In this document: positions 31,966 through 44,133 of the stretch, piece by piece | How the letters are laid out: the number at the start of each line of letters is the position of its first letter | Numbering within the stretch: the stretch's first letter is position 1 | Source of the DNA: Panicum virgatum | Taxonomy: Eukaryota; Streptophyta; Magnoliopsida; Poales; Poaceae | DNA length: 64,000 nt | Assembly: GCF_016808335.1 (NCBI RefSeq) | Contig: NC_053148.1 | Location: forward strand, 14,660,433 to 14,724,432 | Direction: 5' to 3' | Notes under the pieces: generated by a model | The model's input: only the letters and a program-made list of their open reading frames with translations | Databases searched by the model: none | What the model was told of the DNA's origin: nothing | Translations under genes and position numbers: made by a program

Positions 31966-33119
31966 TTAGGCAAGGCAGGATGGCGAGGCGGCATGGCACA
32001 GGTTCCGCTTTGGGGTCGGACCTTTCGGCCTCCACTTCTCTTCTCCGGCGGCGGCGAGCCCCTCACCCTTTTCTCTCTCTGTTTTCTTGGCGCGTCGACG
32101 GCGAGCTGGGGCGGAATGGTCCTCCGACGGCGGGGCAACTCGACAGTCTTTGCTTGGCGGCGTACTTCGATGTGGCGGTGTTAATTTCTCCCTTCTTGGG
32201 TCCTGTGGCCACCCAAGGTGCAGTGGAATCGACCGGCGGCGAGGTTGCCCGACGGCGGGGTCGTTCACCGCATGTGAGGCTTCGTGGGGAGAGATATGTT
32301 GCCGGCATCACTTCTCTGAGGATCAGTTAGTGTGTGCGAGGGCCAAAGACCATGCCTTGGCCCAGTGGCGTGGCCCTCCCAGTGTGCACGAATTTCGACA
32401 TGGCGGAGCACAGCGGCGGCGGCTTGGACGGGCTCCAAGGCTGCCAAGAGGATTGGCAGTGCGGCTTAGCTAGACCGGTAAGGGAGTGCGGGGCCAAATT
32501 AGGGTAAAAATCCTGGGCCTTGCCTTGGGCGTTGTTTGCTCGCGCGACAATGGCGAGCTTGCCTGCAGTGGTACCAGCTCGGAAGGCGGCGGTGCTAGGG
32601 TGGCCCTAGGGCCTCGAGTTCGTGCGCTAGTAGGGCCAGAGCGCCTGACCGGTGGTGGGGCACCAACTGCGAGTGGCGGAAACAGGCTCGTCCCGCTCTC
32701 AGAAATGTCCGGCGGCGGCTCCACGCACAATGTCGCGTCGCAGCACAGGGTGATCGTGCACAGTGAGGTCATGGCGCGGCTGCCGGGCTTGTGCGTGGCG
32801 GCGATCTCAGCTCGGCCGGAGCATGTGCACGCGCGTGCGGTCGCCCTCGTTCTGAGGTTGACGGTGCTCGAAACGAACCGGTTTTTCGGAAGGAGAACTC
32901 GACTCTCTATATCGTCGTGATAGTCCCTAGATCAATAGCTATCACATACAGAACTCATTTCAATTACATATCGCAGTCATACTCGTCGATAAATTCATTA
33001 CATGGGATTTATTTATTACATAATCTTGAGGATTGTAATACGAATATCTGAGTACAAGCCCCTTGGGCTAAAAGGAAACAATCAGAATAGCGGAAAACGG
33101 TAACTACATTTCTAGGCAT
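31966..33119 (-). repeat. GC-rich relic, probably the transcribed part of a minus-strand long LTR
   Basis: A GC-rich stretch (31970-32900) with many overlapping frames and no domain, then an AT-rich stretch to the solo LTR. The same type of composition occurs in 38.9-41.4 kb. It is probably the continuation of the minus-strand element that resumes at 36936. No host gene is supported. Confidence 0.4.
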
Positions 33120-33896
33120 CTTCATGTGACAACCCAGGTTTTATGGGCTAACACCATCCAGTTAAAAATATAATTTTTTTGTTTAAACCATGTTTATCCT
33201 AGCAAGGGTATTTTTGTAAAATTGCAAAGTCCTTTTTACAAAGTAGATTTTGCAAAAGGTAAAATTTCAAATTTCATGAGGGGTTAAAATGCATATTTTC
33301 TTTTTACTTTTCACCCTCATAAAAAGACATTATGTCTAGGGCTGCCCTTGCAATTTTAAAATTTAATTTGTGTTTTTTAAATTTTAAAAGATTTGATGGA
33401 TTTCAAAATAATTTCAAATCCTTTGGTCTAGTAAAAATTTGCACAACATGAAAGTTGTAGGTCTTGAAAAACTAAGCAACTTTCATATTGAACACTTTTC
33501 CATTTGAGCCCTAGATCCATGAGAAATTTTATTATTTTAGTTAGGTCCCTAAAATTTTGAAAAATCACAAAACCACCCCTGCCTTACCCCTTCCTTCTTC
33601 CTTCCTCTACCGAAATAGGAGCGCCGCCCTTGCCGCCATTTTGACCGCTGCCGCCGCCGTTTTGGTGTCATCGCTGATTTGCCTCGCCTGCCAACTGCCC
33701 CGCGCCGCCCCACGCATCATCAGCAACCTCTACTGCCGCCTCTTTTTCTATTTGCTGGCTGCTCGCGCGTGCCACGTCGCCGCTCGTGCCTCGCCGTCGG
33801 CCGCCCGAGGGAAGAACGCTGCCACCGTCGATTCTCGCCCACAGCCTCGACGAGCCTATCCCCTTCCATGAGCGCTCATCCTCTCCCTCCTTTGGC

Positions 33897-33904
33897 TATA
33901 AATA
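33897..33904 (+). promoter_or_regulatory. TATA box of the solo LTR
   Basis: TATAAATA within GGCTATAAATAGCCCC, about 770 bases into the LTR. Confidence 0.6.
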
Positions 33905-35353
33905 GCCCCGGTCGGGCTTTACCTCGGCATTCCCCAACCGCCGCCCGCCATTGCCGCTCGGGCTCTGAGCTCTTCGCGGAACGTGTCCCTCCACCCCATC
34001 TTAATCCAAACCAACCTCACCTAGAGCTCGACCTCACTCCTGTGAAGCTCCTAAAATAGGTCACACCACCCCGTTGCTGCCACAACGCCGCCGCCACGGC
34101 ACAACCTTGTCGCCGGCCACCTGCTCCCGTGGAGCTGCCTCTCCTTCCTTGTACTACTCTAATCCAGCAACCCACTAGTCTCGCCTTGCCTCAATGAAGC
34201 TTCCACGCCTGGTCATCCTCTCTTTGCCTTGCCGGAGCGCCGCCGCCGCGACTCAGTCCGCCGCCGGCCGCCGGAGCACGCGGAACTGCCGCTACAGGTC
34301 ACCCCGAGCCGCGCCGAAACCTCCTAGAGGTACGCCTCGACTTCCTCCTCCTTTTACCCTACTCACCCCTCGCCGCCGGCGACCTGAGCCGCCGGAACCC
34401 GGGCGGCTAGCGCCGCTGGTGTCCCTCCCTTGTTTTGGCCGGCCAGGGACCTGATTGCTTTAAACCAAAACCTTCCAAGGACCTTTCTGTAATAGCTCTA
34501 GTTCTTTTTCTTGTGAACTTTGAAAAATCCTAGAAAATAGTAGAAAAAACAAAAAAAAATGCCAAATTAATTTTGTTGAATTCCTCTTAACTAGCTCTAT
34601 GACTTTGGTTACTAAAGGTTGTTTGAAACTTTATATTGTGTGTTCTAGTTTAAATGATAGAAAATGAGTGTTTTATTTTTTATCTCTTGAACCATAGTTG
34701 TGCTGGACTTCATCTTTGAACCATGTAACCTATGTGCTATGCATGTTCTTGTGTAAAAATTGTGGCCCTAATAACTGATTTTTGCTTGTTATTTCATGTA
34801 CTTTGTTTAAATCTAGTTTATGCACTTATCTTTTTTTAAAGCATGTTTTTGTTAGTTTTCTTAGGGTCATCTTTTTACTATGGGCTCTACTGATCACAAG
34901 TAGCTCATGGTAATTTTGGAAGAATTTTAGCACTGTTTAGATCAAGGTTTTAATTTTTAACCATGTGGCTCTAGTTTGAATTCATGATTTATGTGTTGCA
35001 TGAATGGTTTCGAGTCTAGTAGGGTAGAGTTGTTTTATTGTTTACCATGAACTTATAGGATTAAAACATTGTTGCTCTAGTTGGTTAGTTTTTGGTAAAA
35101 TACTAGTCCACTTATGTTTGTCAAGTTTAGGTTAAAATGATTGAATGCAGGATCATGCCACACTTGCATTAAGGTTTAAGTCGTTTGACTTCTTTTAAAT
35201 TCAACTTTAAATTTGAATGACACCACTCTGTGTTGTTAGAGTAGCCAGTCATGTTGTTTTATGGAATTTATTCTATTCACTTCTCCTTCTACTCCATAAA
35301 TGACTGCCCAGTAAGTACAAAATGAAATGGTTATTTTCTTGACTTGAGTTTTA

Positions 35354-35599
35354 TTGGATAACAACTTTTTAGTGAAAGAAAGCTATACTTTAAGCACTTC
35401 ACTAATTTCAACTACTGCATTGCATATAGAAATAATATCGCTAGTCAACAGAATGTACGAATTCATCCAGGAACCAGACGGGAATATTTCTGAAGCCCAG
35501 ACCAACGTTGCGGAATTAACTGAAGTCCCGAATGTCGATTCAGAAGAATCAAAATCCACTGACTCTATAGACATCACTAAAGGCAAGCCCGGTGCATAA
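35354..35599 (+). other. Short acidic reading frame within the solo LTR
   Basis: 81 codons from ATG to TAA. The C-terminal 48 residues (MYEFIQEPDGNISEAQTN onwards) keep the frame with the other copy at 4.9-5.2 kb. The N-terminal part is not shared in frame. No known domain; it may be an LTR-borne exon or chance conservation. Confidence 0.35.
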
Positions 35600-36935
35600 T
35601 TCTATTATTTTAAATTATGCAACTATTATTACTATTTATTTGTGCATTTAAGTTATTGGAGTTGAATGAAAACTTAGATGCATACTTCTAGGTACCTATT
35701 AATTGAATACTAGAACTGAGTCCGCTTAGATGCTATGCTAATAGGACCGGTAAAAGTCGAGTGATTTCCTGTCACTCGCGAGATTTATAGGAGTTTATTG
35801 TTTACATTCTCGCAATCACTATAAGGACCATGGACGGATTTGGTCATCAGCTTCATTTGAAGTCTGTCTGTGTTGATAATTTGCTAAGGCCGCAGTGTGT
35901 GGTAGCGGTGGTTAAGTGTTTGAAAGTACTAGCCACATGCCGTAAATATGGTACGCGGCAAGCCTAGTAACTCCTCGGCCTGGCAAGTGGACATACCTCC
36001 CACTCTCTCGTAGAGATAGGAAGTTAAAATAAGTTGGAAGTTGCGCAACACCACGGGTACAGAGATGTGGTGGTTCTCTGTAGTTGGGGAGAGTGGCACT
36101 GATCCATGAACCGAATGAGAAGCAAAAGGTTGCTTGGGAGTGACTCGACGGTACTCCAAGTGTGTGTGCTAGGTTTATCCTTGCAAGGTTGGAATTCGAT
36201 TCAAAATCATCTGCATCTCACGAAGATTGAGACTGCTTAATCCCTTTGCTGCATAGAGTAAGAAGTGGAACAATGATGATATCAATTTGGTTGGATGAAA
36301 ATAATTCTCTACCATCTTTGTTTAGATAGGAGCAAACCTAGAATGGTTAATACAACTAGAACTTGAAAGCTAAAATTTGAAATTAAGGACCTACTCTTTG
36401 TGGCTTTTCAGCAAAAGAAAACCCCAGAGCCTTCACAAGCCTTGCATGTCTAGTTAAAGGGATATTTTATACCCTTATTCGGGTTAGTCTTGCTGAGTAT
36501 TAGTATACTCAGTCTTGCTTGTGACTTTGTTTTCAGGTAATCTTTGGGATGCTTGGTGAGATTGACGTCATGTACAGGCTTCCTCATGATGTCATATATC
36601 GTCGCTAGTTGTCGTTTTCATTTCTGCTGTTTGTAAACTCTGAAGAACTTGTCTACTTTCAAATTTTTTGAGGTACCTTGTTTAAATTTTCAAACTTAGT
36701 TTGCAATAACTTTCACTATTAAAGTTGTATGGTAAAATTTATGGTTATCGTAATCTCTGGACTCACCTTCGCGTGAGGTATGTTGTTACGATCGGATATT
36801 TAGTGGTTTTATCGGAATTTTACCCGACAGACTGTCAAATTACTCTATTTTAAGTGCGTATTAACCATTTTATCGGTAATAGTGATGGTTAACGCATTTA
36901 ATCAAGATTAATTTTGGCGGTTCTACCACACTTCA

Positions 36936-39900
36936 TCTTCTCGACTCCTCTCCACAGGCAACTCAGAGCGTAGCACGGGCCATCCTTTACTTCTTCCTTC
37001 GACGTCCTGGTGGAATCCTCTATCTGGATCCTGCATCTAACAGACTATCCCCAAGGACGGGATAGGTTCACGTCACCATCCGTATGCAGCTTTTTGGTGG
37101 ATGCATCAGGGTAAAAGAATATAGCCAAGGATAAGGCTGAGGTTTCCTATGCAAGCAACAAGTAAGTATATAAACATATTCTTCAACCAAACTCCTCGAC
37201 GCGGACCATTCCGGCATCCCGGACTCTCGGTCCACTGACTTCTCCAGACTAAGCCTATTCCACTCAGGTGGTACGAGAACTCCCACTCCTCACACCTCAT
37301 CTGCCATCCAAGCAAGTAAGAAGACTAGAGGGAGGTAGAAATCTCTCTGGGGAAACTACTCTATGAAAGTGAAGCCAGATAAAGAAGTGTACTTGACCGT
37401 GCACGCGGCTATACGTATAGATTTAATAAATCTACAGAGCTTGTACACATGTACCCACTCGCCCCGAGGTTAGCCAGGAGCGACCCGACTAATTCTGGGG
37501 GCACCGGTCTACTGTAATGAAACTAATAGCTACGGCTACCATCCTGCTTTCCTGGTCTAGGATGCGTCCTCCCGCGAGAGGTCGCCCGGGACTGTGAAGC
37601 CTTCTACAGTCGGATTCCATCGAATCCTACTAATCGGGAGCCATTGGGTCGCCCCCTCTCCCCCTAACACTGATACCCTCTCCTCCTACAGGTATGGTGC
37701 CGTGCATAGCTAGCTCGGACCGGGTCCATCCTCATAATGGATAAGTGGTGTGTACGTTTAACATAGTTCCATCTCCAGGTCCACTATCTCGGCCCTTATG
37801 TTGCTAAGGCGAGTATCTCTGTCCAAGTGTGTATCCGTCAACACGGTCCGCGATCGGCACCCATTACAGGTATTGCCCGCCAAACTCCGCTGTGGTTCCC
37901 GAAGGAACACCTCCCCGAAGGGATCCTGCACCTGCCACAGGTGCTCCGTAGGATTGTGCCCAACACATAGTCCCCAGCCCCTGATCCGAGGATCAGGTTA
38001 ATTCACTCACCTCCGCTAAGATCCTAGTCACCAAACTCCTCATATGGTGGATCTCCGCTCACATCAAGACTATCAGCACGAAACTCACACATCACTCTCT
38101 CAGCAAGCAAAGCAAGGTAACTCCACCATTCAACATGGTGGATACTAGGAGCACAAGGAATACGATAAAATAAATAGGCTATGCAGGTTCATCTCAAACG
38201 TAAAGTAAAGCACTAGCAAAATCTAGCAAGCAATGCCTCCTAGGTGGTTAAATCGTAGATGGTCGTGAACCTATCAATTCTTCGTGGTCTTCTTGACTAT
38301 TTGGAGCTTCTGGTCATCCGAGTGAACCTCCTAGATCTTCTAGGTGTTGATGAAGTCCTCCGGGATCCTCTTGGTTGTCTGGGGCGTGGATCAACTCTTC
38401 CCCGTAGGGACCTATTTGTAAATACGTATAAACATAGAGACTAAAGTGCAAAAAGTACACAAAAGTATCCAAATAAGATCCAACTCACACCAAAACCTGT
38501 ACTAACGGGTAGATCATGATTTTAGAATTATGAAACTGGTTTCATACTTTTTGGAGGTCCGGTTGATTTATTATGAATTTTCAAAGTTTAAAACTATTTC
38601 TGGAAATATTAAATGAATTTCGGAAAAGGAAAACACACATGCAGCGCCACGTGGTAGCCTCCGGGTGTGCCACGTGTCATGCTGACGTCATCAGTGAGGT
38701 TTGGTCTGCTGACGTCAGCAGTGGGCCCGGCTGACGTCAGCGTTGACCAAGTCAATGTGTTGACCATTGACTGGGTCAATGGTGGTGGGTCCACGGGTCA
38801 GAGGGGTCCCACATGTTGGTCTTAGCGTGACACTAACAGGTGGGGCCCACACGTCAGCCGGGTGGTTAAAAGGAAAAGGAAAAGGCTTAGCTAGTTACTG
38901 GGCTCAAAATAGACTGTCGGCTTGGCTTGGCCCAAAAGGCTGGGCTCACTCTGGCCCAAAAGGCCGGCTCAAGTTTAACAGGCCGGCTTGGTGCGGCTCC
39001 AGGTGTGGCATGGACTCGCGAGTGTGTGTGCACAAGTGTGTGGCCGGGGAACGATCGCCGCCATGAAGGAACAGAGCAGGGCGATGGGGGTCCGGCGAGG
39101 GTTCCCGGTGGCTAGGCGACGATGAGACCAGGTCAGAGCGAAGGTGGGTCGGCAAGGCGGGGCTCCGGTGGCCCGAAAGGCCAGCAGCGGCAGGGAAGCG
39201 CTTGCGTGTGGGGTCCACAACAGCGCGCGGACAGGCCGTCGACGAGGCTGCGGTGGAGCAGCGATTCGGCGAGGGGCTCGGCTCTGCGGATTTCTCTTTC
39301 TTCTCCACCGGCGGCATCGATTCTCCTCCCCCTTCCCTTCTCTTCTCCCCCTTGTCCTCTCTCTGCTTCTTGGGGTGGCGGCGACGGTGAAGTCCGGCGG
39401 CGGGGCAGAGCGAGGGCACCGGCGGCGGTCCCTCTCGGTGATGGCAGCGAGGAGCGATTGTGCTAGCCGAGCACGATCAAGGGCTCGATTTGATGGCTTG
39501 AAATTGCGGCAGCCACACCGTGGCAAGGCCGCGGTGGTCCAACGGTGGCGGCAAGGGTCCAGGCAGCGGCGAGGTCAAGGCCAAGGCGGGGCAAGGTGAA
39601 GGGGTTAGGGAAAGTTGATGGCGGCGACGAGGTCGAGCGGCGCTTCATGGCGAGGGCGAACCCGGTGAGATGACAGTCCGGCGAGGCGGCATCGACGAGG
39701 CTCTCCCTCTCCCTAGCGGCGGTGACAGAACGGCTTGGCTCGCGTGACGTCGTGGCAGCCAAAGGGTGGTGACCGCGCACGGCGAGATCATGGCGCGGTG
39801 AGGCTCTGGCGGTGAGGGAAGGTCGGGCGGCTTGGTCGTGAGCGCAACACGAACGCAACGTGGTGTTCCCACCAAGCAGTGACCGCGCACAGCGGCGGCG

Positions 39901-41525
39901 GTCGTTCTGGGGTTGAGTGCACGTGGGCACCGGGGTTTAGGCACGGCAAAGCTAGGGCCGGCTTCTGGCTCGGGTGGCGCGCACACGCAGGGTTTGGCAA
40001 CCCAGGCCCGTGGCTGCGTGACTCACCAATACTAAGCTACACATCGATTGCATGCGGGTGGTGTGTGATTGCCATGCCGTGGCGTCGCGACGAGGCGGCG
40101 AAAGCGGGGCATGGCGTGCACAAGGGCAGGACGCGGCAGTGCCACGGCAAGGCCAAAGGCCCGACCTTTGGGCCTGGCCATCGCGCGAACGCATGCTCAC
40201 GAGCGCCTAGGAGGCTAGGGCTGCGGCACGGCGGTCGGCGGGGTAAAAGACGACGGCGATCACGACCACAAGGAAGAAGGTCGATCGGCGGAGCACTCAC
40301 CAGCTGGGCCGAGGTTAGAGATGGGCATTGCTGTGTCTTGGCGAAGCAGTGGAGAGGCGGTGCTGTGCAGGGCGACCCGCAGCGGCGGAGTAGTCGATAT
40401 GGGTCGTCGGCGTAGTGAAGCTCGGGCGATCGGTGACCTCCTCCTTGGCACGGTGTAGGGTCCTCCCCCTAGGTGCATCGGTGTCGATCGGCACCTCCTC
40501 CTTCTCCTCCTGTCCTAGCCTCCCTCCGTGGCTCCTCCTTCCCTTGCTCCTCTTCTTCTTCTCTGGTTCCTCTCCCTCCTTGGCGCCCCATTCTTGATCC
40601 GCGGCGGCACACAGGGGGAACTCCCGAGCTAGGGTTGAGTGACGGCCGCGCGAGGTCTTAAATAGGAGGCCTGCTAGGGTTTAGGGTCCGGCGCGGGGTG
40701 GCTATGCGGCACGGACGTCGAGGATCACCCCGGGGTGGCTCGATGGGCGCACCAGCATATGTGGCGACCATCCGGTGCTTGGCGCAGGCGGTCGTGGGTG
40801 CCGGTGGAAAAAGCGGCATGGGGCGCGGGGAAGAGGTGGTGAGGCGGTTTCACTAGCTTATCGCGATGTGGTGCAGACTGCGGCGTCGTGTAGGAGCAAG
40901 TGGAGCAGCGGCAGGGAAAAGCAGAGCAAAGCGAGTGGCGCAGTGCGGAGGCAGGTAAGAGAAAGCTGACTGCGGGGCCCGCAGGTCAGGGGCTGGGCAT
41001 GGGGAAAGGGTGGAAGCGGTGCTAGGCCGGTAGGGGAAACTGGGCCGAGTGGCCAGGTGCGGAGTTGGCGGGCTGGTTCGGTGTGGATCGGGCCGCGGAG
41101 CAGGCTGTGGGCTGGGGAGCAGGTCACCGGGCCGCCAGTGTGGCAACGGGCCGGCATCAGCAGGCCGGTTAGCTGGCCGAGGTCAAGGGGTTTGGTTGGG
41201 TTTGGTTCCAGGGTTAGAAGTTAGGATTGGTTAGTGTTTGAATTTTATTTGAATGGCTGATTCAAATAAAATTCCACTCAATCTTCAAACAAAAACTCAG
41301 CAAATGAATTTGAAACAAGGTAGATCCAATAAAATACAAATAACTCCAAATATTTTCACACTAGCATTCTATTTCTCCTAAATTTAAATCAGAATTTTTA
41401 ATTACTAGGATTTTTGGAAAGAAGAATTCCTACTTAAGTGAGTGAAATTACAGCACTGCCACAAATTTTTTTGAATTTCACATTTTTCGATTTTATAACA
41501 TTCCGGAAAAATCCAGGATGTTACA
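36936..41525 (-). repeat. Minus-strand long-LTR element relic
   Basis: The right edge (minus-strand start) at 41525 is TGTAACATCCTGG. A TATA-like TATTTAAG (40657-40665) lies about 860 bases in, followed by GC-rich sequence (38.9-40.6 kb) and AT-rich sequence. At 37066-37290 (minus) a short frame PEWNRLSLEKSVDRESGMPE runs towards a possible donor. Many GC-rich ORFs (up to 183 aa) have no domains and overlap on both strands. The solo LTR at 33.1-36.9 kb has split this unit. Confidence 0.45.
38640..38870 (-). promoter_or_regulatory. Cluster of TGACGTCA palindromes and TTGAC boxes
   Basis: Contains GCCACGTGTCA, TGACGTCATCAG, the 16-bp palindrome CTGCTGACGTCAGCAG (38708-38723) and CTGACGTCAGCGTTGACC, with several TTGACC/TTGACT. 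ACGT cores are bZIP sites and TTGAC cores are WRKY (W-box) sites in plants, so this could be an LTR enhancer. Function is inferred. Confidence 0.4.
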
Positions 41526-43102
41526 GTGTGGTGGTGGGGTGCAAAGGCATGGCAGGCGCTCGCTGGAATGGCGGCGCACGGCAGAGCACCCTTTGGCCGC
41601 CAAAGGCTCAGCCTTTGGGGCTAGTCCGGCCAGCACACGGCTGTGTGTGCACGGGTCCCTGGAAAGCCAGGGTTGTGGCACGGCCGGCGAGGTTTACACA
41701 CACAACAAGGAGGAAAAAGGAAAAGAAGAAGTAGGGGTGATCGAGAGCTCACTGGTGGGCTTGGGGTGGTCAGGGCGGTGCAGTGGCGAGCAGGAGCACA
41801 AGCGGGGTGAGGCCGTGCAGGGCGCCCAACTTCGCCGAGGTAGTCGATCGGGGCGTTGGCTTGTCGTAGCCTTGGCTGCGGCGGGGCTCCTCCTTATTCC
41901 CCGCCTCCAGTCCTCTTTTTCTTGGCTTCTCTGGCGGCGGCGGGCGAGCAAAACTGAGCTCAAGGCTCTAGGGTTTGGAGGTAGCGGGCGCGGGGGTTTT
42001 ATAGGTGGGCAATTAGGGTTTGGAGGGCATGCGTAGGAAAGGCGGTGATCATCAGTGTCCTTGCTACGGACACACGGGGCACATCGGTCGGGGCAGCGCC
42101 GAGGGTTCTATCATGTAGCGCTCGAGGCGGGAGCATCTCGTGGTGGCCGACAGGGCTGGCGCTGCTTCAGGCGTGACGCGAGCGTAGCAGAGCAGGGTCA
42201 GTGCGAGCAGCGGGCGGAGGAGAGGTGCAAGCGTGGGATTAGGTGAGGCGGCGTGCCTGTCCGCGATAAAGTGGAAAAAGGGAGCGGGGCAGAGCGCAGG
42301 TGTGTGCCACCTCCGGTTTGGCGCGGAGTGGGGAAGGTGGGGTGCGCTACGCGCGAGGGCAGAATAGAGCAGGCGGCAGGCGGCGTCGCGGAGGAAAAGA
42401 ATAGGGGGAGGGGAAAGCTGCCCTGTGGGGCCGGCACGTCAGCGACTCCGGAGAGAGGGCGGGGCGGCGGGCTCGCGTGCGTGCGTGATGGGCCACGCGC
42501 GCGGAGTTGGACCGGCAAGCGCGAGGCAGCGCGGGCGGGCGCGGCCAGGCCGAGTGCCGTGCGTGGCAGGCTGGGGTCGGTGCGGAGCTGGGCCAGGGCC
42601 CAGGAGTGGGTCGAGTCGTGCTGTGTGCAATTCGGGCCGTGTTCAGGGGAAATGGGCCCACGAGCCCGGGTTTGGGTGCAGGCCGGGGTTTGGGGTCTCA
42701 GGCCAGTTTGGGTTGCTGACCTAGGTCAAACTCGGGTTGGGCTGGACCCGGGTTAGTGTCAGGGCTCTACTTTGGGCACGGGTCTGGTCACTGAGTTAGG
42801 GCTCGGGTCGAACTCGGGCTAGGGTTTGGATCAGGGTAGGGCTTTAGGCCTAGGTTAGAGTTTGGGTTGGTGGTTTAATTTGAATGCCACAATTCAAATT
42901 AAACCAACTCTCAAACTAGTTAGCGTTTGAATTTAAATTGAGGGGCACACCTCAATTTAGATTCCACACAATCTCACACAAGGAAAAATTAAACTCCATT
43001 TGGAATTCGATTAAACAAGGTAGAGTGATTTAAACATAAGTGAACATAAGTGAACACATAGACAAGTGCACAGAAAATCGCTATCCAGGTGTGCCACTTA
43101 CA
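41526..43102 (-). repeat. 5' part of a second, related minus-strand LTR
   Basis: The edge at about 43097-43102 reads TGTAAGTGGCACACCTGG on the minus strand, with a TATA box (TATAAAA, plus 41997-42003) about 1.1 kb in. The GC-rich part resembles 39.9-40.6 kb of the neighbour (for example GTGCAGGGCG and GTAGTCGAT in both). It appears to be interrupted by the neighbour at 41525. No domain-bearing ORF. Confidence 0.45.
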
Positions 43103-44133
43103 AGGAGGCGCCCATAAATCAGCGGAAATGGGTGTGCCAAGGCAAATGCACCCTGTGGATAAGATCAAGGGCCACAGGTCAACATCCCAGAAGAGGATAA
43201 GGACAAGGGGCTTCCGTGTGGGGCCGCCCAGCCTCCCGTCCAGCTGTACTTCGACGTCGAGCAGCCCCTACTCATCCTTATCCCTGGGAGATAAGGTTTC
43301 CTTCTATAGGGACACGTGGAGTAGCCTTTACTCCACCTCCACCACTATATAAGGGGCCTCCCTCACCCCCTCTCATTCATACACAATTCACAATTCATTC
43401 AAGGAAGTATTAGAGTAAAGAGGCTCCACCACTTGTATCCTTAGCTTAGGGAGTGTGTGAAGGAGAGAGTGCGGAGAAGAGCCGAACTTGCCAGCGTCTC
43501 TTTGGCTTCGTACCTCGACGGATATGAGGCACTTGAGTAAGTATCCAGTTTTGTCTAATCAGTGAGTTCTTAGTAAAGTTATTCTTTTGTCTTCATTCAT
43601 TTACGGGATCATCGTACATTCTAGTAGTGGATACTCTAGAAGAGGGCCCTTGATAAAGACGGCATAACCTTGGGCAACTCTAGAGTAGTAGTCGAAAGCA
43701 TAGGCGTGGTGTCTGGATCTTAGATTACCTTTGTTTGCTCCGAGCTCCACGATGTTACTGGGGTAGAGGGTAGGTGGTGACAGCCCTGTCCGTCTGCTAC
43801 GGAGACAGTCTGCATGGTTAGTGCACTCCCCAACGTTCGGGCTCGGTAGTAGAGCTACTAGCCGGATGTCCTTGGCAGACCAAGGTCAGACCGGTGCCTG
43901 AAGTAAACGAGTGAAAGAATCAGTTTATCTTCCTTGAGCCTATCCTTTAGATCAGAACCACACTACCCTAAAGCCTTTCTACCTCTTATCTTCCAAGGGT
44001 AATCTAGTTAGAAGATAGTTTCACCCCCGTTCCTCGTGAAAAATATGATACCCTAAATACTCCTGGGTGAAGTGCTACAACGGTATTTCCGTGCGCTTGC
44101 GGACTTCTCTGTGAGAGTTAAGAAATACCAACA
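43103..44133 (+). repeat. Athila-like LTR, plus orientation
   Basis: The 3' end GCTACAACGGTATTTCCGTG ... ACCAACA resembles the minus-strand reading of the Athila-type LTRs at 24.5 and 29.9 kb (GCTACAGCGGTATTCCGTGC). The phrase GGTGGTGACAGCCCTGTCCG is shared as well. TATA box at 43346-43353. The left edge is uncertain and no target duplication was found, so it is a solo or truncated LTR. Confidence 0.6.
43346..43353 (+). promoter_or_regulatory. TATA box of Athila-like LTR
   Basis: TATATAAG within CCACTATATAAGGGGCC. Confidence 0.55.

Larger units (their letters stand above)
33125..36930 (+). mobile_element. Solo LTR of a long-LTR gypsy element (3.8 kb)
   Basis: Starts TGTGACAACCC and ends GGTTCTACCACA, with a perfect 5-bp target duplication CTTCA at 33120-33124 and 36931-36935. 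No internal coding region lies between. The order is AT-rich U3, TATA box (33897-33904), GC-rich leader, AT-rich intron-like part (34500-35340), a short acidic frame (35354-35599), and a 3' part shared with the LTR at 4.7-6.1 and 18.0-18.4 kb. The length and start fit Tekay/Del-type chromovirus LTRs, but the lineage is inference. It probably arose by LTR-LTR recombination. Confidence 0.88.

Noticed and set aside
38946..39599. Long GC-rich ORFs (up to about 183 codons) on both strands
   Set aside because: They overlap on both strands, are Arg/Pro/Ala-rich without domains, and lie in an LTR-like GC-rich leader; the openness is due to composition.
43103..43140. GGCGC near 43107 as target duplication partner of GACGC at 44134
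   Set aside because: Only four of five bases match, and the following sequence does not start with TG as an LTR should.
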